A stretch of 39,258 bases of DNA from Campylobacterota bacterium (lineage in GTDB: Bacteria > Campylobacterota > Campylobacteria > Campylobacterales > Sulfurovaceae). Shown here piece by piece: positions 19,282-29,952 of this stretch. The stretch covers positions 1-39,258 of the forward strand of contig WGAM01000004.1 of assembly GCA_015494795.1 (NCBI GenBank). The letters run 5' to 3'. The notes beneath the pieces were generated by a model that had not been told where the DNA came from, did no database searches, and saw only the letters and a program-made list of their open reading frames with translations. The position numbers and the translations under genes are program-made. How positions within the stretch are numbered: position 1 is the first letter of the stretch; each line of letters opens with the position of its first letter.

Positions 19282-21204
19282 ATGAGTACTATTCTACAGA
19301 GTGCATTTGATAAAAGGAATAGAAAGCAGAACAAAATAGAGAAGATTAAAGAGACTAAATTACCATTAGATGTATATAGTAAGCTTGAAGAGATAGCTAA
19401 AGGTGGGTATGATAATCTATCAAAAGAGGATAGTAGCTATTTTTTAAAATGTTTTGGTCTTTTCGATAAAGGCGAAGATTTTATGCTTCGTGTTCGTGTT
19501 CCTATTGGACAACTCAATAATACTCAAGCAATACGAATTGGAGAGGTTGCTAAGGAGTATGGAGATGACTATATAGATATTACTACAAGAATGCAGATAG
19601 AGCTTCGTTATATAAAAATAGAAAATATAGCAAAAGTTTTAAAATCTCTTGATGAGGTTGGAATTACTACATTTCAAACAGGTGTTGATAATCCTAGAAA
19701 TATTGTATCTGACCCACTTGATGGATTGGCATTTGATAATATTATAAATACAAAGCCGATTGTTGATGAACTCCAAAATTTAATAATTAAAAATCCTGAT
19801 TGGATATCTGTATTACCTAGAAAATTTAATACAGGTATCTTAGGTTCTCTCTCTAACTCATGTAATATATTTGGACATGACTGCTGTTTTGTTTTAGCAA
19901 ATTTAAACGGAGAGTTTGGATTTAATGTATATTTAGGTGCTAGAGTTGGTGTTCAGGCAAAAGATGCTAACCTATTTGTATCTATTAGTGAAGTTAGTAG
20001 CTTCTATATGGCACTATTAGAGACATTTAAAACTTACGGTTATAGAGATAATAGAAATAAAAATAGATTACATTTTCTACTTCAAGATGTGGGAGTAAAA
20101 GCTTTTGTTGATGAGATAAAAAGAAGAGCAGGTAAAAACTTCTCTCCTGCTGGAGCTACTCTTGTTCAATCTAAAAATATAGCTTTAGGCTCAAATAGAG
20201 TTCTACTTAAAAATGGTAAATATGCTCAAAAAGTTATTGTTCCATCTGGAATTTTTAGTGGTAGTGATATGATAGAGTTAGCAAAAAGGGCAGAGAGTTT
20301 CGGTTCTGGTGATTTAAGATTGACTTATGACCAAAATATATATGTTGTAAATCTTGATATTAATGCTTTAGATGCTTTTAACTCAACTACTATAGTTAGC
20401 AAATATAAACCTTTTAATAATATCTATTTTAACGATATGATAGCTTGTGCTGGTACAAAAACTTGTAGTTTTGGAGTTATTCCAAATAAGCCTGATGCTA
20501 TTGAGATGGCTCACTTTTTAAACTCAGAGGTAAAAATAGAGAGTGGAATGGTAAGAATGAACTGGTCGGCATGTCCTAAAGGGTGTGGAGTTCATGGAAT
20601 TGCAGATATTGGATTTGAAGGGTGTAAAGCTAAAGATGATAATGGGAAAAGAGTTGATGGTGTCCATATCTTTTTAGGTGGAAAAATAACCCGTGAAGCA
20701 AAAGAGGCACATACTTTATATAAAGCTCTACCTATTACTGAAGCAAAATATCATGTAAAATATCTTTTAGAGGTATATGCTGAATTTAAAAAGAGAGGGG
20801 AGACTTTTGAGTGTTTTGAAAATCGATATCTTTCTACAAACTACTCATATCAAGCTATTAGCTTTTATACAAAAATCAATTATATCTTAAATGAAAAATT
20901 AAATTTAGGTGTAAAATTAAAATTAGAAGAAAAACCAAAAACATATAAAAAAGAGAACTTTGAAATATTTAATTTTGGATTAAAACTATTTAAACTCCTT
21001 ACAAATGAGAAGCGTTATGTAGCTGTTGAAGATTTTGAACCAGTTTTAAATCAACCTAGAAAGATTAAAAGAGATGAGATTAGTAAAATAAATCCAAAAG
21101 TACCAAAAAAATTGAGTGAAATTATCTATACAATGACTGATAATAATAGAAAAACAAGAGCATCTGTCTTTTCTGAATTATTAATTGAACTAAAAGGAGT
21201 ATAA
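19282..21204 (+). CDS. ferredoxin-type (NirA) nitrite/sulfite reductase with C-terminal extension
   Basis: IGEVAKEYGDDYIDITTRMQIELRYI, siroheme/4Fe-4S motifs CAGTKTCSFG and SACPKGCGVHG. Confidence 0.88.
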   Translation: MSTILQSAFDKRNRKQNKIEKIKETKLPLDVYSKLEEIAKGGYDNLSKEDSSYFLKCFGLFDKGEDFMLRVRVPIGQLNNTQAIRIGEVAKEYGDDYIDITTRMQIELRYIKIENIAKVLKSLDEVGITTFQTGVDNPRNIVSDPLDGLAFDNIINTKPIVDELQNLIIKNPDWISVLPRKFNTGILGSLSNSCNIFGHDCCFVLANLNGEFGFNVYLGARVGVQAKDANLFVSISEVSSFYMALLETFKTYGYRDNRNKNRLHFLLQDVGVKAFVDEIKRRAGKNFSPAGATLVQSKNIALGSNRVLLKNGKYAQKVIVPSGIFSGSDMIELAKRAESFGSGDLRLTYDQNIYVVNLDINALDAFNSTTIVSKYKPFNNIYFNDMIACAGTKTCSFGVIPNKPDAIEMAHFLNSEVKIESGMVRMNWSACPKGCGVHGIADIGFEGCKAKDDNGKRVDGVHIFLGGKITREAKEAHTLYKALPITEAKYHVKYLLEVYAEFKKRGETFECFENRYLSTNYSYQAISFYTKINYILNEKLNLGVKLKLEEKPKTYKKENFEIFNFGLKLFKLLTNEKRYVAVEDFEPVLNQPRKIKRDEISKINPKVPKKLSEIIYTMTDNNRKTRASVFSELLIELKGV

Positions 21205-21206
21205 TA

Positions 21207-22796
21207 ATGGAAAATAGAACACCTTTAGAGTCATTTATAAACCATAAAGCCAAGACAGGAATGCAATGTGGTAACTACAGCATAGATATTCCTGAGCTAA
21301 AAGAGGGTGAACAGTACCGTTTTCACTTTGATGCAACTGCTTGTGTAGGGTGTCACTGTTGTGAAGCTGCATGTAATGAGCTTCAAAATAACCCTGCTGA
21401 TGTAAAGTGGCGACGAGTTGGTGAGATGGAGGGGGGAGAGTTTCCTAATGTCTTACAGTTTTTTAACTCAATGTCATGCAACCACTGTATTGAGCCTGAA
21501 TGTCTTAAAGGTTGTCCAACTAACTCTTATATAAAATTTGAAGATAGTGGAATTGTTTGGCATGATGATGATAGCTGTATTGGGTGTCAATACTGTACAT
21601 GGAACTGCCCCTATGAAGTGCCTGTTATGAATTACGATAGAGGCATTGTTACTAAATGTGATATGTGTCATGATAAACTCGCTATTGGTGAAACTCCTGC
21701 TTGTGTTCAAGCCTGTCCTGCTGGTGCTATTGAGATTGAAGTGGTAAATAAAGAGGAGTGGATAAAGCATAATATGGAAAAAGAGGGAGTTGCACCTCAT
21801 CTTCCTGATATTGAAATTACTAAACCAACTACACGCTATACTCTTCCTGAAAATATGCCTCAATTGAGTCCTGCTGATGAGAGACTACTAAAACCTGCCC
21901 ATGCAGAGTTACCTTTAGTATTTATGACAATCTTAACTCAAGTATCATTAGGTGCATTCTTAGCTCTCTTTTTAGGTCAAGTTCTTTTCTCTTTAGGGTT
22001 TAATCTACCTGAACCATCATTAGCTATGGCAATTATAGCATTTATTCCATCTGCCATTGGGTTACCTCTCTCTGCTCTACATTTGGGTCGTCCTATTATG
22101 GCAATGACAGCTATGAAAAATTGGAAAACCTCATGGTTAAGTCGTGAAGCTATTGCTTTGGGTGCTTATACAGGCTTAGCTACAGTAGTAGCAGGAATGT
22201 ACTTTTTAGAGATAAAAGGGTTTACTCTTATTTTTGTAGAGGCTATAACCTTAATAATAGGGATTTTTGGTATCTATGCACAATCAATGATATATAGAGT
22301 AAAAGCAAGACCTGCATGGAATAGAGTATCAACCACTAAAAGATTTTTTGGTTCAGGTTATATTGGTTTTTTACTTATCTCTATACTACTTCTAATTAAT
22401 AATGGTGGAGCAGGTGCAACAGTACTTTTAGCTGTTTCTCTATTGGCTGGTATGGCACAAGTATTGATTGTCTATGAAGAGGTAATGTTTTATCGTCATT
22501 TAAATAAAAGTGACCCACTTTATTACCAATTAAATAGAACACGAATATTACTTAAAGAGCATTTTGGTCAGATTAAAAAGTTTAGACTCTATAGTTTAAT
22601 TGGATTTGCTTTAGTTTTACCACTATTGGGTGTACTCTTTACAGCAAGTGGATTAATTAATTTAGCAATTACTACACTTGTAATATCAACTGTTGGTGCA
22701 TTGCTTTCTGAATTAGCAGGACGATACTTATTTTATAGAACTGTTGTCCCTTTGGGATTAGCAGGAAACTTTTTTGCTGGAAATCAGAGAGGATAG
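21207..22796 (+). CDS. DmsB-DmsC fusion: four-cluster ferredoxin subunit fused to DmsC-type membrane anchor
   Basis: Cys clusters CVGCHCCEAAC, CNHCIEPECLKGC, CIGCQYCTWNC, CDMCHDKLAIGETPACVQAC, then a multi-TM segment with LPLSALHLGRP (DmsC signature-like). Confidence 0.88.
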   Translation: MENRTPLESFINHKAKTGMQCGNYSIDIPELKEGEQYRFHFDATACVGCHCCEAACNELQNNPADVKWRRVGEMEGGEFPNVLQFFNSMSCNHCIEPECLKGCPTNSYIKFEDSGIVWHDDDSCIGCQYCTWNCPYEVPVMNYDRGIVTKCDMCHDKLAIGETPACVQACPAGAIEIEVVNKEEWIKHNMEKEGVAPHLPDIEITKPTTRYTLPENMPQLSPADERLLKPAHAELPLVFMTILTQVSLGAFLALFLGQVLFSLGFNLPEPSLAMAIIAFIPSAIGLPLSALHLGRPIMAMTAMKNWKTSWLSREAIALGAYTGLATVVAGMYFLEIKGFTLIFVEAITLIIGIFGIYAQSMIYRVKARPAWNRVSTTKRFFGSGYIGFLLISILLLINNGGAGATVLLAVSLLAGMAQVLIVYEEVMFYRHLNKSDPLYYQLNRTRILLKEHFGQIKKFRLYSLIGFALVLPLLGVLFTASGLINLAITTLVISTVGALLSELAGRYLFYRTVVPLGLAGNFFAGNQRG

Positions 22797-22804
22797 GAGA
22801 TACA

Positions 22805-25117
22805 ATGTTACATAAAATAAAAGAATTTTTAGGCGTAGATATAAAAATAGATAAATATAAAAAAGCAGATGATATAAAGTTTGGTAAAATCTCTAAATTT
22901 AAAATACCAGATGAGTGGGTTCGTAGCACTTGTGGCTATTGTGGTGTAGGGTGTGGACTCTATATTGGAGTTAAAAATGGACGACCTGTTTACACTAAAG
23001 GAGACCCTTCTCACCCTGTAAGTAAAGGGACTCTTTGTCCTAAAGGGTTAACAGAACATGAGATGGTGGACTCTAATAACCGTGTAACAACTCCTATGAT
23101 ACGAAAAAATGGAGCATTACAAGCTGTAGAGTGGGACGAAGCGTTCTCTTATACGGCTAAAAAATTTCAAGATATTCAAGCCAAATATGGTAAAGGTGCA
23201 GTTGCGTGTATCTCTACTGGGCAGTTCTTAACTGAAGATTTTTATACTTTAGGTAAATTTGTTCAACTGGGACTAGAGACAAATAACTATGATGGGAATA
23301 CCACTTTGTGTATGGCTTCAGCTGTAATGGGGTATAAACAGAGTTTTGGTTCCGATGGTCCTCCTGCTTCATATGAAGATTTCTCCTATGCTGATGTTAT
23401 TATGTTGATTGGTGCAAATATTGCAGATAATCACCCTATTTTAAAGCTTCATATTGCTAGAAATAAGAAGATTAGAGGCAAAAAACCGACTATTATTGTA
23501 GTTGACCCTCGACACTCAAAAACAGCAAATATGGCAGATATATTTGTACCATTAGCTCCACGAAGTGACTTAGCGTTAATTAATGGACTTTGCTACATTA
23601 TCTTTGAGCAGGGTTGGGAAGATGAGAAGTTTATAAAAGAGAGAACAAGTGGAGCTTTAGAGTTTAAAAAACATATTATGAAAAACTACCCACCACAAGA
23701 GGTAGCAAATATTACAGGTATAGAGGTAAAAGAGCTTTATCGTTTAGCTAAAGTATATGCATCAGCAGATAGAGCTATGAGTGCATGGACAATGGGGGTA
23801 AATCAAAGCTCTATAGGGACAGATACTGTTTCTGCTATATGTAATTTAGCACTAATTACAGGAAACTTAGGAAAAGAGGGTGCTTCACCATTCTCTATTA
23901 CTGGTCAATGTAATGCTATGGGAACTCGTGAATTTGGATTTACCTCTTCTATACCAGGGTATAGAAATTATTCATCAAAACAAGATAGAGAAGAGTTTGC
24001 TAATATTATTGGAGTTCCAATAGAGCTTATTCCAACTAAAAGGGGATATGCCTATCCAGAGATAATAGAGGCTATAGATAGAGGAGAGATAAAGGCTCTT
24101 TGGGTAACAGCAACCAATCCACTAGTATCATTTCCTGACCAAAATAGATTACGAAGTGCCTTAAAAAAGCTTGATATTTTAGTTGTTCAAGATGCATTTA
24201 TGTCTGAAACAGCTCAAGAGGCAGATGTAATATTCTCTGCTGCTACTTGGAGTGAAAAAGAGGGAGTCTATACAAACTCAGAGCGACGATGTAACTATGC
24301 AAAAAAGGCTGTTGAGCCATTAGGTAAAACAATGAGTGATGCCAATATTGTTATAGAGTTCTCTAAATATTTTGAGGGTAAATATGAGTTACTCTTTAAA
24401 GATTTTAAAAGTAGTAGAGATATATTTGAAGAGATAAAGCTTGTTAGTAAAGGTCAACTATGTGACTACTCTGGAATGAGTTATGAGAAGATAGAAGAGT
24501 TAGGAGGTATTCAATGGCCATGTAATGAACAGTATCCAGAGGGTAAAAAGCGTCTCTACACAGAAGGTTTTGATTGCCCTACTGATGATGGAAAAGCAAA
24601 ACTCTTACCTGTAGATTGGAAACCTTTAAGTGAGTCATGTAACCCTAACTTTCCTCTAAATCTAAATACAGGTAGAACTGTAGAGCAGTGGCATACACGA
24701 ACTAAAACTAAAACTATTTCACTTTTAAATGATTTAGCACCAGAAGCGTGGGTTGAGCTTAATCCTAAAGATGCTAAAAAGCTAAAAGTAAAAAGTGGTG
24801 ACAGAATTAAAATAGGTTCAAGTCGTGGAAGTGTTGAAAATCTTATTGTAAAGGTTACAGAAGTTGTGCGAGAAGGGGATTGTTTTGTTCCATTTCACTT
24901 TAGTGAACAGATGATAAATAATCTTACCATTGCTGACTTTGACCCAAAATCATTTGAACCTAACTTTAAACAGTGTGCTGTTAATATATACTCTGACAAT
25001 GTTCCTGAAGGGATTAAAATGGAAGAGACTAAGATAGCAGGAGAGTTAGAGGAGCAAAATAGTGCTAAAAACTCAAACTATATAGAAGAGCTATCTTCTA
25101 AAAAGAGAGAGGTTTAA
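22805..25117 (+). CDS. assimilatory-type molybdopterin nitrate reductase catalytic subunit
   Basis: STCGYCGVGCGLYIGVKNGRPVYTKGDPSHPVSKGTLCPKG; GNTTLCMASAVMGYKQSFGSDGPPASYEDF; NLNTGRTVEQWHTRTKT; no Tat signal. Confidence 0.9.
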   Translation: MLHKIKEFLGVDIKIDKYKKADDIKFGKISKFKIPDEWVRSTCGYCGVGCGLYIGVKNGRPVYTKGDPSHPVSKGTLCPKGLTEHEMVDSNNRVTTPMIRKNGALQAVEWDEAFSYTAKKFQDIQAKYGKGAVACISTGQFLTEDFYTLGKFVQLGLETNNYDGNTTLCMASAVMGYKQSFGSDGPPASYEDFSYADVIMLIGANIADNHPILKLHIARNKKIRGKKPTIIVVDPRHSKTANMADIFVPLAPRSDLALINGLCYIIFEQGWEDEKFIKERTSGALEFKKHIMKNYPPQEVANITGIEVKELYRLAKVYASADRAMSAWTMGVNQSSIGTDTVSAICNLALITGNLGKEGASPFSITGQCNAMGTREFGFTSSIPGYRNYSSKQDREEFANIIGVPIELIPTKRGYAYPEIIEAIDRGEIKALWVTATNPLVSFPDQNRLRSALKKLDILVVQDAFMSETAQEADVIFSAATWSEKEGVYTNSERRCNYAKKAVEPLGKTMSDANIVIEFSKYFEGKYELLFKDFKSSRDIFEEIKLVSKGQLCDYSGMSYEKIEELGGIQWPCNEQYPEGKKRLYTEGFDCPTDDGKAKLLPVDWKPLSESCNPNFPLNLNTGRTVEQWHTRTKTKTISLLNDLAPEAWVELNPKDAKKLKVKSGDRIKIGSSRGSVENLIVKVTEVVREGDCFVPFHFSEQMINNLTIADFDPKSFEPNFKQCAVNIYSDNVPEGIKMEETKIAGELEEQNSAKNSNYIEELSSKKREV

Positions 25118-25166
25118 AGAGATTAAAAGCAATTTAGTGTGGTAATTAGCAAACCGTAGCGTAAAA

Positions 25167-25186
25167 CCACCTCTTTTAAGTGGTGG
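25167..25186 (+). repeat. hairpin resembling an IS200/IS605-type subterminal palindrome or structured RNA
   Basis: CCACC-T-CTT-TT-AAG-T-GGTGG with an upstream GTGGT that can pair alternatively with ACCAC; not followed by a T-run. Confidence 0.4.
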
Positions 25187-25278
25187 ATATAAGTATTAAA
25201 ATGTTACTATATGAAATATAAATGTTAAACGCTAATAAGCGACTTAAGAGAAATATAGAGTTAGCACTTTAGGAAAAA

Positions 25279-26085
25279 ATGAAACTTACAAATAGTATTA
25301 AATCAATAGCAATAGGCTCTTTTGATGGTATTCACTTAGCTCATCAGAGATTAATATCTCAAGTAGAGGCTGTTGTTATAATTGAGAAAAATAGTGCTAC
25401 ATTGACTCATGGATATAAGAGAGTTGAGTATATTAAAAAACCTACATTTTTTTATCACTTCTATACAATAAAATCTCTATTGGCTAGAGAGTTTATTAAG
25501 AAATTAAATAGAGATTTTCCAAAATTAAATAAGATAGTAGTTGGATATGATTTTACCTTTGGATTTAAAAAAGAGGGAGATACAACTCTACTAAAAAAAA
25601 TTTTTAAAGGAGAGGTTGTTGTAGTTGATGAGGTTAAATATAATAATATCTCTATACACTCATGTACTATTAGAGAGTTTATATTAAGTGGTAACATATC
25701 AATGGCAAATAGACTTCTAAACCATAACTATAAAATATTTGGTAGAGTTATAAAGGGGCAAGGTCTAGGAAAAAGAAAACTATTTCCGACTATTAATATA
25801 AAAGTTCAAAATTATACTCTTCCAAAAGAGGGGGTATATATATCTAAAACGCTTATTGATAATATATGGTTCAATAGTATTACTTTCTTAGGACATAGAG
25901 TATCAACAGATGGAACTTATGCTATAGAGACACATATTATAGATAGAGATATTGAATTTACTAAAGAGGAGATAGAAATAGAGTTTATAGATTTTATTAG
26001 AGATAATAGAAAATTTAATAGTCTAAAAGAGCTAAAAGAGCAGATAAGAAGAGATATAGATTTAGCTCTCTACTATCTCTCTTAG
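25279..26085 (+). CDS. ribF: bifunctional riboflavin kinase/FAD synthetase
   Basis: [53 protein letters not shown]. Confidence 0.9.
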   Translation: MKLTNSIKSIAIGSFDGIHLAHQRLISQVEAVVIIEKNSATLTHGYKRVEYIKKPTFFYHFYTIKSLLAREFIKKLNRDFPKLNKIVVGYDFTFGFKKEGDTTLLKKIFKGEVVVVDEVKYNNISIHSCTIREFILSGNISMANRLLNHNYKIFGRVIKGQGLGKRKLFPTINIKVQNYTLPKEGVYISKTLIDNIWFNSITFLGHRVSTDGTYAIETHIIDRDIEFTKEEIEIEFIDFIRDNRKFNSLKELKEQIRRDIDLALYYLS

Positions 26086-27357
26086 TGACTCTCTAGCCAT
26101 TAAAATAGCCTCTTCTATCATATCATCTGTTGTTTGGGTTGAGACAAATCCTGTCTCATAAGATGAACATGCTAAATATATACCCCTTTTTAACATTGCA
26201 CCATGGAATTTTGCAAAGAGTTCACTATTATTTTTTAGGGCATCATCAAAATTTTTAACAGCTTTATCTGAAAAGAAGAAACCAAACATCGAGCCTCTAA
26301 CCTCTGTTACCATTGGAATATTAAACTCTCTACTTGCCTCCTTAAATCCCTCCATTAGTCGTTTTGCTCTCTTCTCTAAAGTAGAGTATATATCAGGGTT
26401 TGATATAAGTTTTTCTAAACTAGCTAAACCTGCACTCATAGCAATAGGGTTACCAGATAGTGTTCCTGCTTGATATATTGCTCCTTCTGGTGAGAGATGT
26501 GACATAATATCTCTATTTGCACCAAATGCACCAACAGGCATACCTCCACCAATCACTTTTCCAAATGTTACAATATCAGCCTTTACATCTGTAAACTCTT
26601 GTGAACCTCTAAGAGATGCTCTAAACCCACTCATAACCTCATCAAATATAAGTAATGCCCCATATCTATTACATAGCTCTCTAAGCTCAACTAAAAACTC
26701 CTCATCAGCAGGAACTAATCCCATATTACCTGCTATTGGCTCAATAATTACACAAGCTACTCCATCTCTACTATCACTAAAACACTTCTCTACACTCTCT
26801 ATATCATTATATCTAGCAAGAAGAGTATGTTTTGTTAAATCAGCAGGAACTCCCGGGCTAGATGGGCTTCCAAATGTTGCCATTCCTGAACCTGCTTGAA
26901 CTAATAGTGAGTCAGAGTGTCCATGATAGCAACCACTAAATTTAATAAAATCATCTCTTTTACTATATCCTCTTGCTAATCTAATTGCACTCATTACAGC
27001 CTCTGTTCCAGAGCTTACAAATCTAACCTTGTCAATATTTGGAAATAACTCCACTATTCTTTTAGCTAATTTAGTCTCAACAAGAGTTGGAGCTCCAAAA
27101 CTAAGCCCCTTTTTTACCCTATCTATTACAGCTTTTTCAATATCACTATCACAGTGTCCAAAAATTAGTGGTCCCCAACTCTGAACAAAATCAATATATC
27201 TATTTCCATCTATATCTATAATATATCCACCCTCTCCTCTATCTATAAATGGTGGAGTTCCCCCTACACTTGAAAATGCTCTGACTGGTGAATCAACACC
27301 ACCAGGAATTACACTAAATGCCTCTTTAAATGCCTCTTCACTCTTTTTATAACTCAT
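26062..27357 (-). CDS. hemL: glutamate-1-semialdehyde 2,1-aminomutase
   Basis: [80 protein letters not shown]. Confidence 0.97.
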   Translation of the reverse strand: MSYKKSEEAFKEAFSVIPGGVDSPVRAFSSVGGTPPFIDRGEGGYIIDIDGNRYIDFVQSWGPLIFGHCDSDIEKAVIDRVKKGLSFGAPTLVETKLAKRIVELFPNIDKVRFVSSGTEAVMSAIRLARGYSKRDDFIKFSGCYHGHSDSLLVQAGSGMATFGSPSSPGVPADLTKHTLLARYNDIESVEKCFSDSRDGVACVIIEPIAGNMGLVPADEEFLVELRELCNRYGALLIFDEVMSGFRASLRGSQEFTDVKADIVTFGKVIGGGMPVGAFGANRDIMSHLSPEGAIYQAGTLSGNPIAMSAGLASLEKLISNPDIYSTLEKRAKRLMEGFKEASREFNIPMVTEVRGSMFGFFFSDKAVKNFDDALKNNSELFAKFHGAMLKRGIYLACSSYETGFVSTQTTDDMIEEAILMARESLREIVES

Positions 27358-27518
27358 ATATTAATTATCCTTATTTTTTTTCGATTATACTATCTTTCAT
27401 ATTTTAAAACTCTTGATAAAAACTTCTATAAAAGATTTTAAAATTAATATTTTTAAATATTAAATATTGTTTTATAAGAGATATAGTATAATTTGTTATA
27501 TTTTTAAAAGGTAAAAAG

Positions 27519-28184
27519 ATGAACAGATTATATAGTTTGACTAAAGCAAGAAGATATACAGAATTTTTAACAAGAGAAGATAGAGAGACCAAGCAGAAAT
27601 ACTCTAAAATAGATTATATACAAAAGAGAATTGTAGATTACATTATGGCACTATCTCTATCTATATTTCTATCCCCAGTTATTTTATATACAATATATCG
27701 TATTAAAAGAGAATCTCCGGGTAAAATTCTATTTAAACAGACAAGAGTAGGATTAAATGGAGAGAAATTTACATGTTATAAATTTAGAAGTATGCATGAA
27801 AATTCTCACTTTAATCCATATACAGAGGATAATGATAGTAGAATTTTCCCTTATGGTAGATTTATGAGAAAGACACGAATTGATGAGTTGGCTCAACTTA
27901 TAAATATTATTAAAGGAGATATGCATATAGTAGGTCCTCGTGCAGAGTGGGATATTTTAGTTGACAAGTATAAAAAGGTTATTCCTGATTATAATATGAG
28001 ACACAATGTAAAACCGGGTATTACAGGTTTAGCACAAGTTAGATACCCTTATGGTAGAAATGCTTATGATGCTAGACGAAAATTAACCTATGATATGTTA
28101 TATATAAATAAGTGGTCTATATTACTAGATTTTAAAGTACTACTCCAAACTATTGGTGTAGTTTTAGGAAAAAGAGGAGTTTAA
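27519..28184 (+). CDS. exopolysaccharide sugar (polyprenyl-P glycosyl-1-P) transferase
   Basis: SPGKILFKQTRVGLNGEKFTCYKFRSMHENS...RFMRKTRIDELAQLINIIKGDMHIVGPRAE...KPGITGLAQVRYPYG. Confidence 0.92.
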   Translation: MNRLYSLTKARRYTEFLTREDRETKQKYSKIDYIQKRIVDYIMALSLSIFLSPVILYTIYRIKRESPGKILFKQTRVGLNGEKFTCYKFRSMHENSHFNPYTEDNDSRIFPYGRFMRKTRIDELAQLINIIKGDMHIVGPRAEWDILVDKYKKVIPDYNMRHNVKPGITGLAQVRYPYGRNAYDARRKLTYDMLYINKWSILLDFKVLLQTIGVVLGKRGV

Positions 28185-28189
28185 TTTTA

Positions 28190-28561
28190 TTGATTTCAAA
28201 TAGTGCTATTAAATATATCTTTATAGGATTTATAAATACACTATTTGGATATGGGGTAATCTTTCTACTCATATATATAAATATAGAAGCTGAGATAGCA
28301 AATTTTATAGGTTATCTTTTAGGCTTTTTTCTCTCATACTACCTAAATAAAAAATATAACTTCAAAAGCAACAAGAGCCATAGAGAGGATTTTCCAAAAT
28401 TTATTATTAGTATGGCTATATCATATATATTAAATCTAACTGTTATGGTAATATCCTATAGAGTATTAAATATTGATGTATATATATCTCAAATTATAGC
28501 AGGTGTAGTATATACTATTAGTGGATATATACTCTCTAAACTTTGGGTTTTTAAGATATAA
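28190..28561 (+). CDS. GtrA-like membrane protein (TTG start)
   Basis: IKYIFIGFINTLFGYGVIFLLI...NFIGYLLGFFLSYYLNKKYNFKS...SGYILSKLWVFKI. Confidence 0.85.
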   Translation: MISNSAIKYIFIGFINTLFGYGVIFLLIYINIEAEIANFIGYLLGFFLSYYLNKKYNFKSNKSHREDFPKFIISMAISYILNLTVMVISYRVLNIDVYISQIIAGVVYTISGYILSKLWVFKI

Positions 28562-28594
28562 TACAAAAAAATATCCAATAACGGAGAATATAAT

Positions 28595-29914
28595 TTGTCA
28601 AATGGAAAACTACACCTTGTAAGTTTAGGTTGCAATAAAAATCTTGTAGATAGTGAAGTTATGTTAGGACGCTTAAGAGATTATGAGATAAGTGATGATG
28701 CATCTATCTCTGATGTTATCATTGTTAATACTTGTGGCTTTATAAATTCAGCTAAAGAGGAGAGTATAAATACTATTTTAAGCCTACATGATATAAGAAA
28801 AGATAACTCTATCTTAGTAGTAAGTGGCTGTTTAAGTGAGAGATATAGAGAAGAGTTACAAAAAGAGTTACCAGAGGTTGATATATTTACAGGTGTAGGC
28901 GACTATCAACAGATAGATAGATTAATAGCTAAAAAACGAGGTGCTACTTTCTCTCCAGAGGTATATTTAGCAAATGAAAACTCAAATAGAGTAATTACAG
29001 GCTCTCTTACACATGCCTATATTAAAATATCAGAGGGGTGTAATCAAAACTGCTCATTTTGTGCAATACCAACCTTTAAAGGGAGACTACACTCAAGAAC
29101 AGTTCAATCTATAGTTAAAGAGGTAAAAGCATTAGTAGAGAAAGGGTATTATGAGTTTAGTTTTATATCTCAAGACTCATCAAGTTTTGGAAGGGATTTA
29201 GGACTAAAAGATGGTCTTATTGATATGATAGAGGCTGTTGAGAAGATTAAAGGGGTTAGAGTAGCTAGAATTTTATATCTATATCCATCAACAACATCTT
29301 TTAATCTTATAGATACTATTGCAAAATCTAAAGTTTTTCAGACATATTATGATATGCCAATTCAACATATAGATGATGAGGTTTTAAAGATAATGAAGAG
29401 AGGTTTTGGAGAGAGAAAAACTATAGAGCTGTTAGATAGAATGAAAACTAAAGATAACTCTTTTATTAGAACCTCCATAATAGTAGGACACCCCGAAGAG
29501 AATAGTAGAGCTTTTAATAGATTATGCCAATTTTTAGAAGAGTTTAAATTTGATAGAGTTAATATATTTGAGTACTCTAGTGAGGAGTCAACTCTGGCAT
29601 ATAGTATGCAACCTATCTCTCAAGAGGTTATTGAAAAGAGAGTAGCAATATTAGAAGAGATAGTAAGAAAAACAACTATAGACTCTTTAAATAAAATGTT
29701 AGGAAAAACTGTAGATGTAATATTAGAGGGAGAGAGTGATGAGCATGAGTATCTTCTATCTGCTAGACCTACTCTATGGGCTAAAGATATAGATGGAGAT
29801 ATATTAATTAATGATACCTCCGACTTACCAATTAATTTTGGCTCTATATATAGAGTAAAAATTACAGATATAGCAGGTGATAGACTTTTAGGAACTCTCA
29901 TATCTACTATATAG
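28595..29914 (+). CDS. rimO: ribosomal protein S12 methylthiotransferase RimO (TTG start)
   Basis: LHLVSLGCNKNLVDSEVMLGRL; SEGCNQNCSFCAIPTFKGRLHSR; ILYLYPSTT; MPIQHIDDEVLKIMKRG; C-terminal TRAM-like region. Confidence 0.95.
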   Translation: MSNGKLHLVSLGCNKNLVDSEVMLGRLRDYEISDDASISDVIIVNTCGFINSAKEESINTILSLHDIRKDNSILVVSGCLSERYREELQKELPEVDIFTGVGDYQQIDRLIAKKRGATFSPEVYLANENSNRVITGSLTHAYIKISEGCNQNCSFCAIPTFKGRLHSRTVQSIVKEVKALVEKGYYEFSFISQDSSSFGRDLGLKDGLIDMIEAVEKIKGVRVARILYLYPSTTSFNLIDTIAKSKVFQTYYDMPIQHIDDEVLKIMKRGFGERKTIELLDRMKTKDNSFIRTSIIVGHPEENSRAFNRLCQFLEEFKFDRVNIFEYSSEESTLAYSMQPISQEVIEKRVAILEEIVRKTTIDSLNKMLGKTVDVILEGESDEHEYLLSARPTLWAKDIDGDILINDTSDLPINFGSIYRVKITDIAGDRLLGTLISTI

Positions 29915-29952
29915 TAATATCAAAAAAATTATATGTTTCAAAAATATAAAAA

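Noticed and set aside
21474-21863. Minus-strand 129-aa ORF in the DmsB-like region
   Set aside because: Opposite the Cys-rich FeS coding region, which is unmistakable.
22672-23014. Minus-strand ORFs across the DmsBC/nitrate reductase junction
   Set aside because: Antisense to two confident genes.
25461-25697. Minus-strand 78-aa ORF in ribF
   Set aside because: Shadow ORF of ribF.
27404-27592. Minus-strand 62-aa ORF upstream of the sugar transferase
   Set aside because: AT-rich intergenic/antisense translation with no motif; overlaps the sugar transferase start.
29620-29901. Minus-strand 93-aa ORF in rimO
   Set aside because: Antisense to the RimO C-terminal domain.
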